Below, one piece after another: positions 22,846-35,091 of a DNA stretch of 64,000 bases. The notes under the pieces were generated by a model that saw only the letters and a list, made by a program, of their open reading frames with translations, ran no database searches and was not told the origin of the DNA. Source of the DNA: Larix kaempferi. Its lineage: Eukaryota; Streptophyta; Pinopsida; Pinales; Pinaceae. The position numbers and the translations under genes were made by a program. The DNA is taken from positions 6,042,501 through 6,106,500 of the forward strand of contig BSBM01000050.1 of the NCBI GenBank assembly GCA_027924585.1, read 5' to 3'. How positions within the stretch are numbered: position 1 is the first letter of the stretch; each line of letters begins with the position of its first letter.

Positions 22846-23804
22846 ATGTTAATTCATATATATTCAAAGGTAAATCTTTTATCTTGTGCATTAGATAGTT
22901 AGCACGTGGTTATGGGATAGTTTGTAGATGATGAGAGCTAGCAGGTCTACTTGTCAAGCTTATGAAAAGGAATTATAGGATAGGTAATTAAAAATTTATA
23001 TTTCCTATTTCCTTTCTTGTGTGAAATATATATCATGTATGTTTAAAAGTCACCTTTATGCTATTTCATTATATTCAAAGAAGCAAATCCATTATCATAT
23101 ACGTTCAATAATTAGCATGTGATTATGATGATGTGAGTTAGTGGTCAAGATAGAAGTTGATTATTATCGAATTCACAAGGACAATTGATATTCGTAACCC
23201 GTACGATAGTTGCTTAATAAATTTGAAACATGATTTAAGTAGATTAGGTTATGATATCAATTATTATGTAAAGTGAATATTTTTCTTTCCCATGTAGTAA
23301 TAAGGAGAATAAAGTGCTAATTCCTATGTTAATTCATATATTCAAAGGTAAATCTTTTATCTTGTGCATTAGATAGTTAGCACGTGGTTATGGGATAGTT
23401 TGTAGATAATGAGAGCTAGCAGGTCTACTTGTCAAGCTTATGAAAAGGAATTATAGGATAGGTAGTTAAAAATTTATACTTCCTATTTCCTTTCTTGTGT
23501 GAAATATATATCATGTATGTCTAAAAGTCACCTTTATGCTATTTCATTATATTCAAAGAAGCAAATCCATTACCATATACGTTTAATAATTAGCATGTGA
23601 TTATGATGATGTGAGTTAGTGGTCAAGATAGAAGTTGATTATTATCGAATTCACTAGGACAATTGATATCCGTAACCCGTACAATAGTTGATTAATATAT
23701 TTGAAACATGATTTAAGTAGATTAGGTTATGATATCAATTATTATGTAAAGTGAATATTTTTCTTTTCCATGTAGTAATACGGAGAATAAAGTGCTAATT
23801 CCTA
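22846..23804. repeat. 480-bp tandem duplication
   Basis: Two adjacent copies (22846-23325 and 23326-~23804) start ATGTTAATTCATATA and end GTGCTAATTCCTATG. By eye they are about 97% identical, with one 2-bp gap. The stretch at ~22735-22870 resembles an internal half of the unit (CYACTTGTCAA, TTTATATTTCC, ATATATATCATG, AAAGTCACYTTTATG), so an older, smaller repeat lies behind it. Confidence 0.9.
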
Positions 23805-24099
23805 TGTGAGTTGTAAGTAACTTGGAAGTTGTAATATGTATATATTTGAATATGAGATATGATTTTAATTGAATTTAAGTTATTAGACTAGAGTGCTAGA
23901 TTATGTCATTTAATATTTTTTTATGCAATAATGAAAATAAATATTATATTAATATGTATGCAAACTATATGATTATGGAAGATGTTAAGTGGAAGAAATT
24001 TGTGTACTAGTTAATTGTTAAATTCAATTTTAGAGCTAGTTTAAAAATAAAAATAAAAAATTACTACCACAAGAACTCTACACAAATAAACTACAATAG

Positions 24100-24795
24100 A
24101 ATCATGGCAAAGATGGCCCTAACTCATAGAATAAAGGATAGATCAAGGGTATCCAACCTTGGGATAACCAATCCAAGTCACAAGGAAAGAAGAGTAACGA
24201 GAAGTCGAAGAAGGACACTAAGAAGTGGTGAAAAAATCCCTTGGCACCATAATAATGAATGTCACTCCAAACAAGCATTGTTGGCTGACATGAAAACCTC
24301 AAAGTAAGAATTTGGCTTAAACTTTGATCTTAAACCAGATAAGAGAAAGTGAATTATTAAAACAGAACCAAAAGAGCAAAATGAGTGAGAGGATGGTGAG
24401 TGCCTCTTCCATTCACAGATGTGGGTGAAGGGGATTCTGCTACATTTAATTGTTGATAGTGATATCCAAAAGAACATGATCTCAACCAAGGTCATCAAGA
24501 GACTGAAGCCATCAACAACACCACACTCCTAGCTATACACTATTGGTTGGTTGACCTAGGGATGAGACATCCACATCAACTAGTAGTGTTTCTTTCCCTA
24601 AAACATCAATCCCTTCAAAGATGAGGTACTATGTCATGACTCATGTTTCTCTAGCTAAAATTTATGATGCTCTTGTAGGACAACCCTATATGTGGAAGCA
24701 TTGTGTTATTTATGAGTGTAAGACCCGTAGCATTATTGTTACTTTGGGAGGTCAACTATATAAAGTACCGTAGGCATTTTTGAGTACCACAGGGT
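24100..24795 (+). pseudogene. Ty3/gypsy gag end and retropepsin remnant
   Basis: The first frame ends EKIPWHHNNECHSKQALLAD, then MKTSK, a typical late-Gag/zinc-knuckle neighbourhood. After several stops the strand reads KIYDALVGQPYMWKHCVIYE then SIIVTLGGQLYKVP, which is the end of plant gypsy retropepsin (DVLLGQPY.W..H..YE......V.L....Y..P). The remnant breaks off at about 24795, where the palindrome-array element begins. Confidence 0.65.
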
Positions 24796-24856
24796 GAATC
24801 CGTGAATGTGGTTCACCATTTTTGGCGGATCGAATGGGAAAATTTTGTTTTTCGAA

Positions 24857-24985
24857 CCCTCGATTGAGGTATTTTAAAGCCCTCGATCGAGGTTTTAAAT
24901 GCTCGATCGAGGGTTTAAAAATACCTCGATCGAGGGCGGTAAAGGACCTCGATCGAGGGTTTGGATAGACCCTCGATCGAGGGTA
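24857..24985. repeat. Left array: six CCTCGATCGAGG palindromes
   Basis: Cores TCGATCGA start at 24860 (TCGATTGA), 24883, 24903, 24926, 24949 and 24973. Spacing is 23, 20, 23, 23 and 24 bp. Spacers are AT-rich, often TTTTAAA. A perfect 12-bp palindrome every two helical turns suits binding of a dimeric protein on one face of the DNA. Confidence 0.95.
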
Positions 24986-25122
24986 TGCGACAGGAAAAAA
25001 AAACAAAGTAGGACCCGGCCGGCCCTGTTTGTGCAGTTCTTTGACAGAGACGGTTACAGCGACAGGAACCGAAGGCCTTGACCGAGCTCACGCCCACGCC
25101 ACCTCACCACAGGGCCTCCACC

Positions 25123-25141
25123 ATGTCTTCTATTCCACCAG
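25123..25141 (+). other. Candidate first coding exon (left gene)
   Basis: CCACCATGTCTTCTATTCCA has a good plant start context. It is followed by CCACCAG and GTGGAT, a possible splice donor, 140 bp inside the left array. It could be the start of the plus-strand gene at 28.4-30.5 kb, whose own first exons lack an ATG, but the phase of the join was not established. Confidence 0.25.
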
Positions 25142-25339
25142 GTGGATAGAATTCATCCAATTTTTTGTTATTTAAAAAATATATATATATTTTGTTTGAG
25201 TTGTATAAAATTGTGTTTTTCATCAAATCTAGTTTTTATTTGGTTTTGATGAATTGGTTAGGATGTAGCCATTGAAACTAAACCAGGATTGAAATCGAAA
25301 ACCACCATTGAAACCAAACTAATTGAAAAACAATAAAAC

Positions 25340-25858
25340 ATTTGAAACTAAAACAAAAACAAAAACCCATTTCAAACCAAAACAAAAAACAAAACCATTT
25401 GAAATTTGAAATAGATTTAGGGTTTAAAATTTATTTTGCAGTTATTTGTTTAAAATATTGATTTATTTTTGTTTATATCAACCTGTAGCATTTCACCGCA
25501 TAAATGCTACCGGTTTTATTTTAAAATGTGTTTTTACAAGCAGAAATGTTGCCCATTTTTTTTCAATCCTCCGAGAACGCCAAGAGGATTGAAAAAAAAA
25601 AACCATTTGAACCTAAAACAAAAAACCATTTCAAAACAAAAACCAAAACCATTTGAAACTTGAAATAGGTTTAGGATTTTAAATTTATTTTGCATTTATT
25701 TGTTTAAAAATTATTTGGTATATAAATTTGTTTATATCAACTGGTAGCATTTCACCGCATAAATGCTACCAGTTTTATTTTAAAATGTGTTTTTACAAGT
25801 AGAAATGTTGCTCATTTTTTTCAATCCTCTGAGAACGCCAAGAGGATTGAAAAAAAAA
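25340..25858. repeat. 259-bp tandem duplication with two hairpins per unit
   Basis: The two copies are offset by 259 bp. Each unit has GGTAGCATTT-caccgcat-AAATGCTACC (10-bp arms, perfect in the second copy). Each also has CAATCCTC...GAGGATTG with flanking T and A runs that extend the arms to about 15-16 bp. The hairpins are kept in both copies while the intervening sequence varies. Confidence 0.85.
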
Positions 25859-25859
25859 T

Positions 25860-28045
25860 CATATATTACATTACTTAACCTATAACTCTAAACCTACCAA
25901 TATAACATCACAAAAAATTAATATTAATAATATAATATAAAAAATTAAAAAATGAATATTAATAATATATATAATCATATATTATTTATTAATTTTTACT
26001 TAATTTATTTTTAAAAAATAATATTTAACATTAATAATATAATATAAAAAAAAATTAAAAAATGAATATTAATAATATACAATCATATATTATTAATCAT
26101 AACCATAACCTAACAACTTGCCACCATAACCAGTTCATGTAGCATCATCCAACCACCTAACATTGTAACCAGTTCAGATTTTGCAAAATAAAAAATGTAG
26201 GATTCCAGTGAAAATCCCTCGTCCAAGCCAAATCGTCCAGTTTTTAGACAACTCCTTATCAAAGTGCCATTCCTAATCAATGTGAGGCAAAAATGGAAGT
26301 TGTATCTTATTACATTGATTTCATGGCATAGTTAACATTTTTCAATAATCATCAAATTATATGATGATTATTAGTAATTGATTATTTTTATTAAAAAATA
26401 AAATTGTAAAATAGTTAAAAGGTTTAAAAGTATAATAGTTATTTTATTGTGTATAATACTTGGGAGTGAGGATCCCCAAGGGAACAAGATCCATTGATTG
26501 CTACATAAAGTCCAAGAGATGGGTCATCATGTCGCCTAGATGTAAGGGTGTTATCTCATAGCAATTACACACACCAAATACAAATACAATTACAAATACT
26601 TTAAATTCATGTATACTAAATATCAAATGCAACAATAAATATATAAGCAAAGAAAGTATAAAAATTATGGCATGCTAACCTCATCCAAGAAATTGTCCTA
26701 AATAGGATCCTCTCTTAGGCCATGAAAAGTATGTCCACAATGTGAGCATCAATGAAGATAAATTGGCCTGGAACCATAATGGATAGCTTGGAAAAATTCC
26801 CAACATCAGGTGGCCTAACATCATTAGATGATGTCTCTGAATGATAAGCCACTACAAATGCATTTTGTTGGACTAGACTATATGTGTTTGGATTAGATTT
26901 TTCCACCATCTTTGTGGAATACAAACTACAATTTTCAACAATAAAAACACATTTTTAAAAATATGGACATTTCTAAAATGTAAAAATTATAAAAATGGCT
27001 AGACAAATAAAACTTACGGAAATGCTCCTTGGAAATTGGCAATGGATGACTATAGGTCCTCCTAGAACAAGCTCATATTACCTCCTTATACAAAATTTGT
27101 TGTTGTTATGGGAGGGTCAAATAAAAAATAGGAATCAACCTTATTTTGTTTGTTTGTATATACACAAAGTAACATGCACGTGTTCCTACTATTTGTATGC
27201 TTAGAATCATGTAGCACTTTCAAGAATGCACATGTGTTCCTAATGCATGCATGCTCTTGTGCCCATTCTTATTTGTAGAGTTAGGAAATGGTTTCTTGAG
27301 AAAAAAAAATGCTTCTTAGACCTATTTCTTCTTTAAATCCTTTACTTTCTAAGCCCTCTCTAAGCCACTCATGCAGTAGCAATTTTTTTGCAAACATTGG
27401 TGATTGTAAGATGCCTCCAAGTTTATCCAAATCACGTCAAAAGATTTGAAAATTTGGCAATGGTTTGATGTGAACTGATCTATCCAAACAACACCTCAAT
27501 TTTGTTTAGTCAAATAGCATCTCAAGTTGGTTTAGTCAAACAACTTTTAAAGCCACCAAATGACCCCAATTTTCTTTTTCTTATCTCTTTCCCAATCCCA
27601 GTGGGACTCATGCTTGTGCATGAAGAGTCGAGACTTTGATTGAAATTTCTACTAAATGTATTCTATGTAATAATTTTTATTCGATACTTTCACAAATCCA
27701 AAACATAACATTGAACTCCTTTGATACTTTCACAAATACAAGACATAATCTATAAACATAGATGCAAATGATTCCAAACACCAACACACAAGACTAAACT
27801 AAGAAGTAAATAACTAATTAGTTAGTGAACTAGAAAATAATTAGATATTTCCTTTTTTTACAAGTATATGAGTTCATCGTCATTCTCTTATGTTTTAAAG
27901 ATTATTTAAAAAAACCACAATTCATATACGCCTATGATCCCTGAGAAATAATGCTAAACTAAGAAACATTGTCATCATCTAAAATAATGATTGTAGGAAC
28001 CTTCCTCTCACTCAATGGTTGAGGATCAATAGGAGCAAACTCTAG
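25860..28045. other. AT-rich interior of the giant element, no clear gene
   Basis: At 25910-26100 an AATATAATATAAAAAATTAAAA unit occurs twice. The remainder is AT-rich with no convincing open frame. A minus-strand open stretch of 69 codons at 26715-26924 is not supported by any motif. Confidence 0.45.
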
Positions 28046-28049
28046 TCCA

Positions 28050-28330
28050 GTGGTGGCCTTGAATTTGAATTGGAATGGAATTTGAAATTAAAATTGAATT
28101 TGAAATTTGAAATCGAAATTGAAATTTGAATTTCAATTTCAATTTCAATTTCAATTTGAAATAGAATTTGAAATTTGAATTGAATTTGAAATTTGAATTT
28201 GAATTTGAAATGTGAAATTTGGAATAGAATTTGAAATTGAAATGTGAAATTTGGAATAGAATTTGAAAATTGAATTTGAATTTTAAATGTGAAATTTGAA
28301 AGAAAATTAGAATTAGAAATTGAAATGTGA
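28050..28330. repeat. GAATTT/GAAATT low-complexity array
   Basis: About 280 bp consists almost only of GAATTT, GAAATT and AATTTG words. Because the words read on both strands, a long minus-strand open frame (IQISISISNFKF...) appears. It is an artefact of composition. The array ends right before the plus-strand gene. Confidence 0.9.
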
Positions 28331-28421
28331 TGCAGATAGTCCTGAAGAGAGAGATTTATTGCTTCGTGCTCCGTGAAGCACAAGAGCATCTAACGTCGCC
28401 CAATAGGGTGGCCATTGGTAG

Positions 28422-30454
28422 CGCTCCCGTTCATCGAGGAGTGATGCCAGGCCGGGGTCGACTGCCACTGGTGGCGGTGGAAGGAGAGGTAGTGTGTCGG
28501 TTCATCCCGACGACATACATGTGGATCCCCCGGTGGAGGATGTGCAACAAGACACGAGTGCATCAGGTGCGCATTTTTTGTTAGCACATTTTCAGTAAAT
28601 TTTTAGTATATAATGCATTGAATTTCAATTGCATGTTATAATATATATTTTTAGTAACATTTGTGTTTTGGTTTGGATCGCAGGTGCCCCGTCAGGGGGA
28701 TCATACGACGATGACGCCGCACGGATCACTCTCGCTGATATCACTTCCCAGTGAGAGTGGGTGACCTCATGTATCTGCACATTAAGGGAGGATTTTCCCA
28801 CACGGAGATCTTTGTCCATGATGTTATCGGCAGTTGATGAGATGTTGGCCCTCTACAGGAAGGTAGGACCTCTCAGTGACATTTGGCGTTATGCATGCCA
28901 GAGGAGGAGACAGGATGTCATTGGGATCCACAAATGGGATGATGTCAAATTCACCATAAGAGGGCATGACATCAAGAGTGCTTTGTTTGACATCCCTCCT
29001 AACCGCATTACCGGTCAACCGCTTAGACTCAGGGAGTTTAAGTTGGAGGTCGTTGCACCACATCTATATGATAGATTTGTCGAAGCGTGGGGCATGTTCC
29101 CCCACCATGACCAGGCCCCATTGTACTTTGAAAAACATGTTTATGCAGAGTTTGTTTGGTACATGCACCCAGATTACACCAACACAGGGTCCTCGTTCTA
29201 TGGGGCTGGTAGGGGACGCTCAGAAAAAGATGAGCTGCAGCAATAAATAGGCATATTATAAAAGAGACTCATAGGGAAATTTCCTACTAACGTCCTAGAG
29301 CTCGGAGAGACCCTGCCTTCGTGCCACCTGCTCCGAGTTTGGTACCATTTCCAAATAGGACGGTTATCAGGTCGGGGGATGTGGCACAATCATCCCAGCT
29401 TGTTGCAAAGTCTAGACAGGACCTTGCAGAGTCGTTGTTCACTGCCATGGGCAGTGCTATTGTTGTTGCGCATGGAGAGGCATCTAGACCACCCCCTCCA
29501 CCTGAAGAGCCAGAGATAGAGTATGTCCCTAGTGACACGCTCAGGAGTTTCGATGGCGAGGACCTACTGAGGTATGTTGAGTCAGCCCAAGATGCATACT
29601 TTCAGTTGTATCGTAGATGCGTCGCTACAGGACAGGTATACTTTTGTACAATTATGTATATATGTTCTTCATGTTACATCATATTAATGTCGCAAATTGA
29701 ATGGTCAATAATACTTAAGTGAGTTGTATTCTATTGATCCATTCAGGGGACCCCATTCATAGATCAACTCTTTGGTATCAAGCCATCGGTTGGTCAATCC
29801 GCTCATCCCCACCCGCAGACGCCAGTAGTCGAGGTAAGTTATAATTTATGTTCCAATTTAATTTGTGTTTGAATATTATTTCTCAGTTTAAATAATTTGT
29901 GTTTTATTTCTTAATTTTCGAGATTTTATGTTTTAAATCTTAACTTCAAATGAATTTCAAATTGTACAGGGCAAAGGAAAGGGGGTAGATCCTAATTATG
30001 GACATGAGGACCGCGAAGGTCCTGACGAGCCGGGCTCAGACACAGATGTGAGTTTTAATTTATGTTCCAATTTATGTTATTTAGTAACATTTAGTAATTG
30101 ATTTTTGTACTTTATGTTTCAATTTTTTACGGATAACTTTTAAATTATGTTAAATAGTTTTAATTTTTAATAAATCTAACTTATTACACGTAATGGCATA
30201 TTACACAGGCATCGCTATGGGTAGGTGTCAATGCTGCAATGGATTTCACATATGGTTGGGATGCAGCTCGAGTACATGGTCTTGATGAAGGGCCATCTAC
30301 CCGTATTCCTACCCAAATCCCGGATATCACCTTTGACACGATGGATATCGAGGAATTCCTTGAGGGTTTAGCGTCTCAGAGACAGCAGCGGGCTACTACA
30401 CACGAGGGCAGTCGAAGGGATGATCACGGGCCTCGTGGGGGTAGTGGCCAATGA
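28422..30454 (+). pseudogene. Multi-exon gene of unknown function in the giant element
   Basis: The inferred exons are ~28422-28566, 28684-29635, 29747-29833, 29970-30047 and 30209-30454, all with GT-AG borders. The 28566/28684 junction is phase 1. The last three junctions are phase 0 and keep one frame to the TGA at 30452. Exon 2 encodes SLSMMLSAVDEMLALYRKVG, then DDVKFTIRGHDIKSALFDIP and DRFVEAWGMFPHHDQAPLYF, then a heptad-like stretch (EKDELQQ, IGIL, KRLIGKFP) and a Pro-rich, acidic tail (RPPPPPEEPEIEYVP). It is damaged by a TGA at 28752, two TAA near 29245-29265 and a one-base loss near 29295. I do not recognise the family. Position suggests an accessory transposition protein. No initiator ATG is found in the first exon. 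Confidence 0.6.
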
Positions 30455-31660
30455 GTTGATGATCTATACATTTCCAAGTTTTGGATATTTTCATATTTTA
30501 TATATTTTCATGTGTTTGGATGATCTATGTATACGTTTTCATGTTTTGGATATGGATTTCTATCATTTATACATGGACTTTTATCATATATGGACTTTGG
30601 ATATGGACTTTTGGATATTTTGTATATTTTATCATATTGATGTCTTCATGTGTATTTTGTATCTAATTTGAAATCGATTTTTTTTTTATATTAGATCTTG
30701 ATATAGTTATTACAGTTACAAATTTATGTTTTGTCGTTTCAAATGCAAATTTAATGTGTAGTTACAATTTAGTTCAATTTAAAATGCAAATTTCGACTAC
30801 ATTACAGAACATCTTCCAAAATTTAGAATTGAATACATACATTACGTTTTAAGATTGAAAGTACAATTCCATTTCAATTACAATGTAAAATTTCAAATTT
30901 AATGTGTAATTTCAATTCCAAATCAATTACAATTTAAAAGCTCATTTTCAACTACATTACAATTGCATAAATGAAATCAAAATGTAAAATTAGAATACAT
31001 TTGAAATTAAAAATTGAAATTGCAATTGCATTATGTTGTCTACACATTACAATTCAATTACAATTTACACATTCCAATTCAATTACAATTTAAAATGAAA
31101 ATCTCAAAATAAATATATACTTCACATCTTTATATTTTTTTAATATGCTTTAAATTAAACGTAAAATGATATATTTTAATGTGTGGTTGCATCTTTTCAT
31201 AATAATAATGTGTGGTTGAAATATGTAATAAAAGATGTAGTTTATATTTCTACAAGTTTAATTTTTTTTGCCACTCAAAATTAGTTCATTGGATCGAGTG
31301 TTAACAAAAATATTGCCAAATATTTTATGCTTGGAAATTTAACAATTAGTAAGATTTCTACACTTAAACAAAAATGGATCCATACAATTTTCACTCCTAA
31401 TAAATTTATGTTAAAAAATATGATAATTGTCTTCCTTGAATGTTTGTTCATAACTATTACTCATACATATACTATATTCATGATATGCACAATAACCTCA
31501 AAGCATACAAAGATTTGTCTTCAAAACAAATTATTTAATAAATTTGTTGATTAATCTATGTTGCTTCCATGTTTACATTGATTTTCCAATGAATGTTTAT
31601 CCATAACTATAAAACCACACAAAGTTTTATATGATCGTTAAAATCAATCAGTAATTAGAT
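30455..31660. other. AT-rich, poly-codon-biased spacer
   Basis: 30.46-30.66 kb is a TATGGACTTT/TTGGATAT-rich stretch of degenerate short repeats. 30.72-31.12 kb is AATTACAATT/AAATTTCAATT low complexity. At ~31300-31380 a unit (AATATTGCCAAATATTTTATG ... AATTAGTAAGATT) recurs at ~43640-43720. No gene is seen. Confidence 0.5.
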
Positions 31661-31666
31661 TTATTG

Positions 31667-31748
31667 ACTAGGTCACAACTCTTTTAATGATTGTGTTGGC
31701 GATCCATACTAGGTCACAACTCTTTTAATGATTGTGTTGGCGATCCAT
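31667..31748. repeat. 41-bp tandem duplication
   Basis: ACTAGGTCACAACTCTTTTA and the next 21 bases are repeated exactly once (31667-31707 and 31708-31748), immediately upstream of and running into the PPR fragment. Confidence 0.95.
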
Positions 31749-32055
31749 GTTGACTCCCATGTCTACAAACTTGGTAAGATGGAAACAGAGAAGCACGATC
31801 CTAATATGCAATGTTATTTGATGAGTTCACAAAACTAGGTAAACTAAAAAAAGCCTTGAAGATATTTTGTAGAATTAAATGGCAGTAGCATTTAAGTCAA
31901 ATGTTGGTGTTTACAATAAATGGTTTAGGGTTTTATTGAATGAAGGAAAATCAGACGAAGCTTAGAATCTCTTCCAAGGCATGGTGGATGGAGGCCAAAA
32001 CATTGATGATGTGGCATACAATGTACTATACAAGCTTTTGAGGCCAAGGTCATTG
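31749..32055 (+). pseudogene. PPR (pentatricopeptide repeat) gene fragment
   Basis: Across one frameshift the plus strand reads HVYKLGKMETEKHDPNMQCY, FDEFTKLGKLKKALKIFCRI, SNVGVYNKWFRVLLNEGKSD, NLFQGMVDGGQNID, DVAYNVLYKLLR. This matches tandem 35-residue PPR units (V..YN.....L...GK.DEA..LF..M...G...D...YN.L...L). PPR proteins bind organellar RNA in plants. The fragment covers two to three repeats, has one stop and at least one frameshift, and no flanking PPR sequence follows. Its location between the two genes of the giant element suggests capture of a piece of a host gene. Confidence 0.6.
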
Positions 32056-33423
32056 TAGTAGTGTATATTAGTCCTATACATTTTGTGATATGATTGCAAT
32101 GAGAACCTAATGTGACCATTAGTGATTATGACCCAAAAAATGGAAAGAACAATGTCATGTCCATGGATTGATGTGGAGGGGACTGCCACCAACACCCGTG
32201 CTTCTTGTATTTTTGTTTGAATACCTACATACATTAGAGTCAATTTACAAATAAAGCCAATAATGCAATCTCCATGTTAGATCACTAGCCACAAAACCCA
32301 CGTTAAAACTATTGGAACATGCAATGTTCAAGACAAATACACCACAAATAAGACAAGCATGAGATATTTTTCATTACGTATATGTACATATTTTCCATGT
32401 ATTATTACGTTTACGTTTCAACTTTCATTATTATGTAATCCATGTCTATAAAAAACAAAGGCATGTACAAGTTGTGTTTTGGTTTGATACTTGAGGTGTT
32501 TTTACGCAAACACGGCCATATAATACTAACTAATTTCTCTCAAAGAGGTTCCATGCCTATGCATGCAAAACTGCATGATAAAGATGGTTTTTGATGCATG
32601 TAATCCAAAAATTGAGAAGGTTTGATGGTTAGAAATTATAGTGAATGTTTGTGAGTTGTGCCAACAATGGGTATTGTTTGGATGAAAATATATTCAAAGA
32701 TTATGTGTAAGTGCCCTTTCGTTGAATTGTACCCTCTATCTCCTATGTTATATTCCATGTAGCACCAAGTGCCAATATTTTTATTAAATGGAATGAGGAG
32801 AGGCAAAAAAAATTGGTCCTAACTTTGATATCTTCTTGATAACAAAACTAATTGATTATTGTTGAATGAAACATTTTTTCAATACATTGGTATTTGATAA
32901 TATTTTTATATAATTGATAATGAAATACAATGTAATTGATGAGGAAATACAATGAATGGATTATAATGTATAAAATTTTGCAAATTTGAAATCAAAATTT
33001 AAAATTAGAATACATTGTACAATTCAAAATTTAAATTTTACAATTCCACATTGTATAGATGTATTTTAAATTATCAATTACATTACAATTGTATTTGAAA
33101 TCAAAATTTAAAATTAGAACATGTACATTCAAGTGTATTCACATTGGAGCACCATGACCCAAATTTCACAAAAGCCTCTCATCTAGTATTTGTATTCTTA
33201 ACATTAAAGCATCTACAAAAATACATTTATAAAACAACCTCCACAAAAATCTCCAAAAAAAATATTACACAAGACAACATGAAAACTATGCCAATGATGC
33301 AAGCGGCATACATGTAACTCATTCATCTGGACAATGTGTTATAGGAATGCAAGCCTCCATAATACGATAATGGTCAGCTTCTGCCATCTTCCGTCTCTTT
33401 GGCTCACTTCTCTTCACCTTGAT
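32056..33423. other. AT-rich spacer between converging genes
   Basis: No coding structure is seen. AAATTTGAAATCAAAATTTAA-type low complexity occurs at 32.98-33.12 kb. The 3' ends of both converging genes face this region. Confidence 0.45.
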
Positions 33424-35091
33424 TTATGTTAGAGGTATCCGAGCTACCACCACCAAATGATTGTATTGACATGATATATATTCAGACATAAAATCTCTGT
33501 AAATAATATGAGCACCCTGTTTTTTCACTTTTTCAAAAAAGTGTCCCATTAGAACCATGTCTCCAGTTTGGTATGTGAAGTCCCCATCTTGGTAGGGTCG
33601 CACCAACCTACTCTTTATTTGCATGCACCGCATCAAATAGTATGCCACATTTTCTTGGTTGTAGGGGGGTGCAATGACAACGAATACATCACCTGCAAGA
33701 TACATTACAAATATTATTCAAATGTCCTACATGCAAATTTCTACAACATTTGTATATGTGTAATATATAATGAACTAATGAACTTAATGAAGACTCTTGT
33801 ACCTTCCCTAACCATATCATAAACTCGATCATGATCTAATGAGACCATTGCCTCTTCACTGTGCATCTCTTGCCATGTTGGAATTGGATGTGGTCCCTTT
33901 GGATTAAGAGAGACATATTTCCATGGTTTGACATATACATCATTTTCACGGTGATCAAGCCCGCATCCATTTGCATCAATGCAAAAATCACAAAAACATG
34001 CCTACTTCCTCGTTTCAATGGAAAATATGTCACCAATGTCTTTACTTCGAACAGAATGCAATTCCCTCGTACCAGGGATGGTCTCACAATACCACGGCAT
34101 GGATCTATTAACATCTCCAAGGGAAACATCCCAAAAGAACCTGCATGGAATTTAGTTTGTCATATGTAAATTCCTATCGAAAATGTGTTCTTTTGGAAAT
34201 GATGATATTGAATGTTATTAGCTTATTAATTGAGTTTGGAGTTTATTACCTGCACACCGGCCTTGCTTGTTCGCGACCTTGATGTCCCAAATGACGTGTG
34301 CACCAATCAACTACTTCAGTGGAGCATTTGAGTCGGGTTGCCCCAGGACTCATCTAGTACCTCCGAAGTGCTCGTTTCACACATGCACCTGCGCCATCAT
34401 GTTCACCCTTTCCATGCCCTGTCTCAAAAAAGCTCCATGTGTGTCGGATTCCTGTCTGTTTGTGAAGGCGACTCAACCAATAAAATGAGCGTGCTGATTT
34501 GAATTGCCCTGCACACCCATCTGACCAAATCCGGTGTTCAGTAAATGATACGCCTCTCTGCCTAAATGAATCATAAATCAACCCAAAGCAATGTTTAAAG
34601 AACAATGTGTCATGCTCACGATCATCACTTACATAAAAATGGTACTCCTTGATCACTTCACGTGACTGAGGAGTGCTATCCCTACCATCAATGCTTTCTC
34701 GAGCATGTCTGTACAATACATGTACGAAGATGGACACCTGGTCGGAGTGATAGTACTCACTTTGTATCTCTCTCTGAGGAGCAAAGGTGTAGTTCTCCGC
34801 AAAGTCTACCACTGATAAGATTGTGCCCGGCTCAAATGCGTCACGAGAATGTTTGAATTCTGAAGCTTGCCACCTGGACCTATGGGAGTGCTTTATGTAT
34901 TTATAAATCTAACTTTGAAACCTCTCCATGAAATCTGAAATAGGAATCTCATCATCGAGCAAGTCGATCATCTTGGATGGCACAGATGAAGAAGATGTTG
35001 GATTCATGGTGACGTACTCGTACCTCTTCCACCTGTTAAATTTTTAGATTTTACTTCAATCTGATCTAGGATCTTAACTGAAAGAACAACA

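Noticed and set aside
24857-24985. The palindrome arrays as a CRISPR array
   Set aside because: Units are self-palindromic, spacers are short and AT-rich with similar sequence, and the context is a plant genome.
26715-26924. Minus-strand 69-codon frame in the giant element
   Set aside because: No recognisable motif, no splice partners and composition like the surroundings.
28042-28389. Minus-strand 115-codon frame rich in Ile, Ser, Phe, Asn
   Set aside because: It is the translation of a GAATTT/GAAATT low-complexity array, not a gene.
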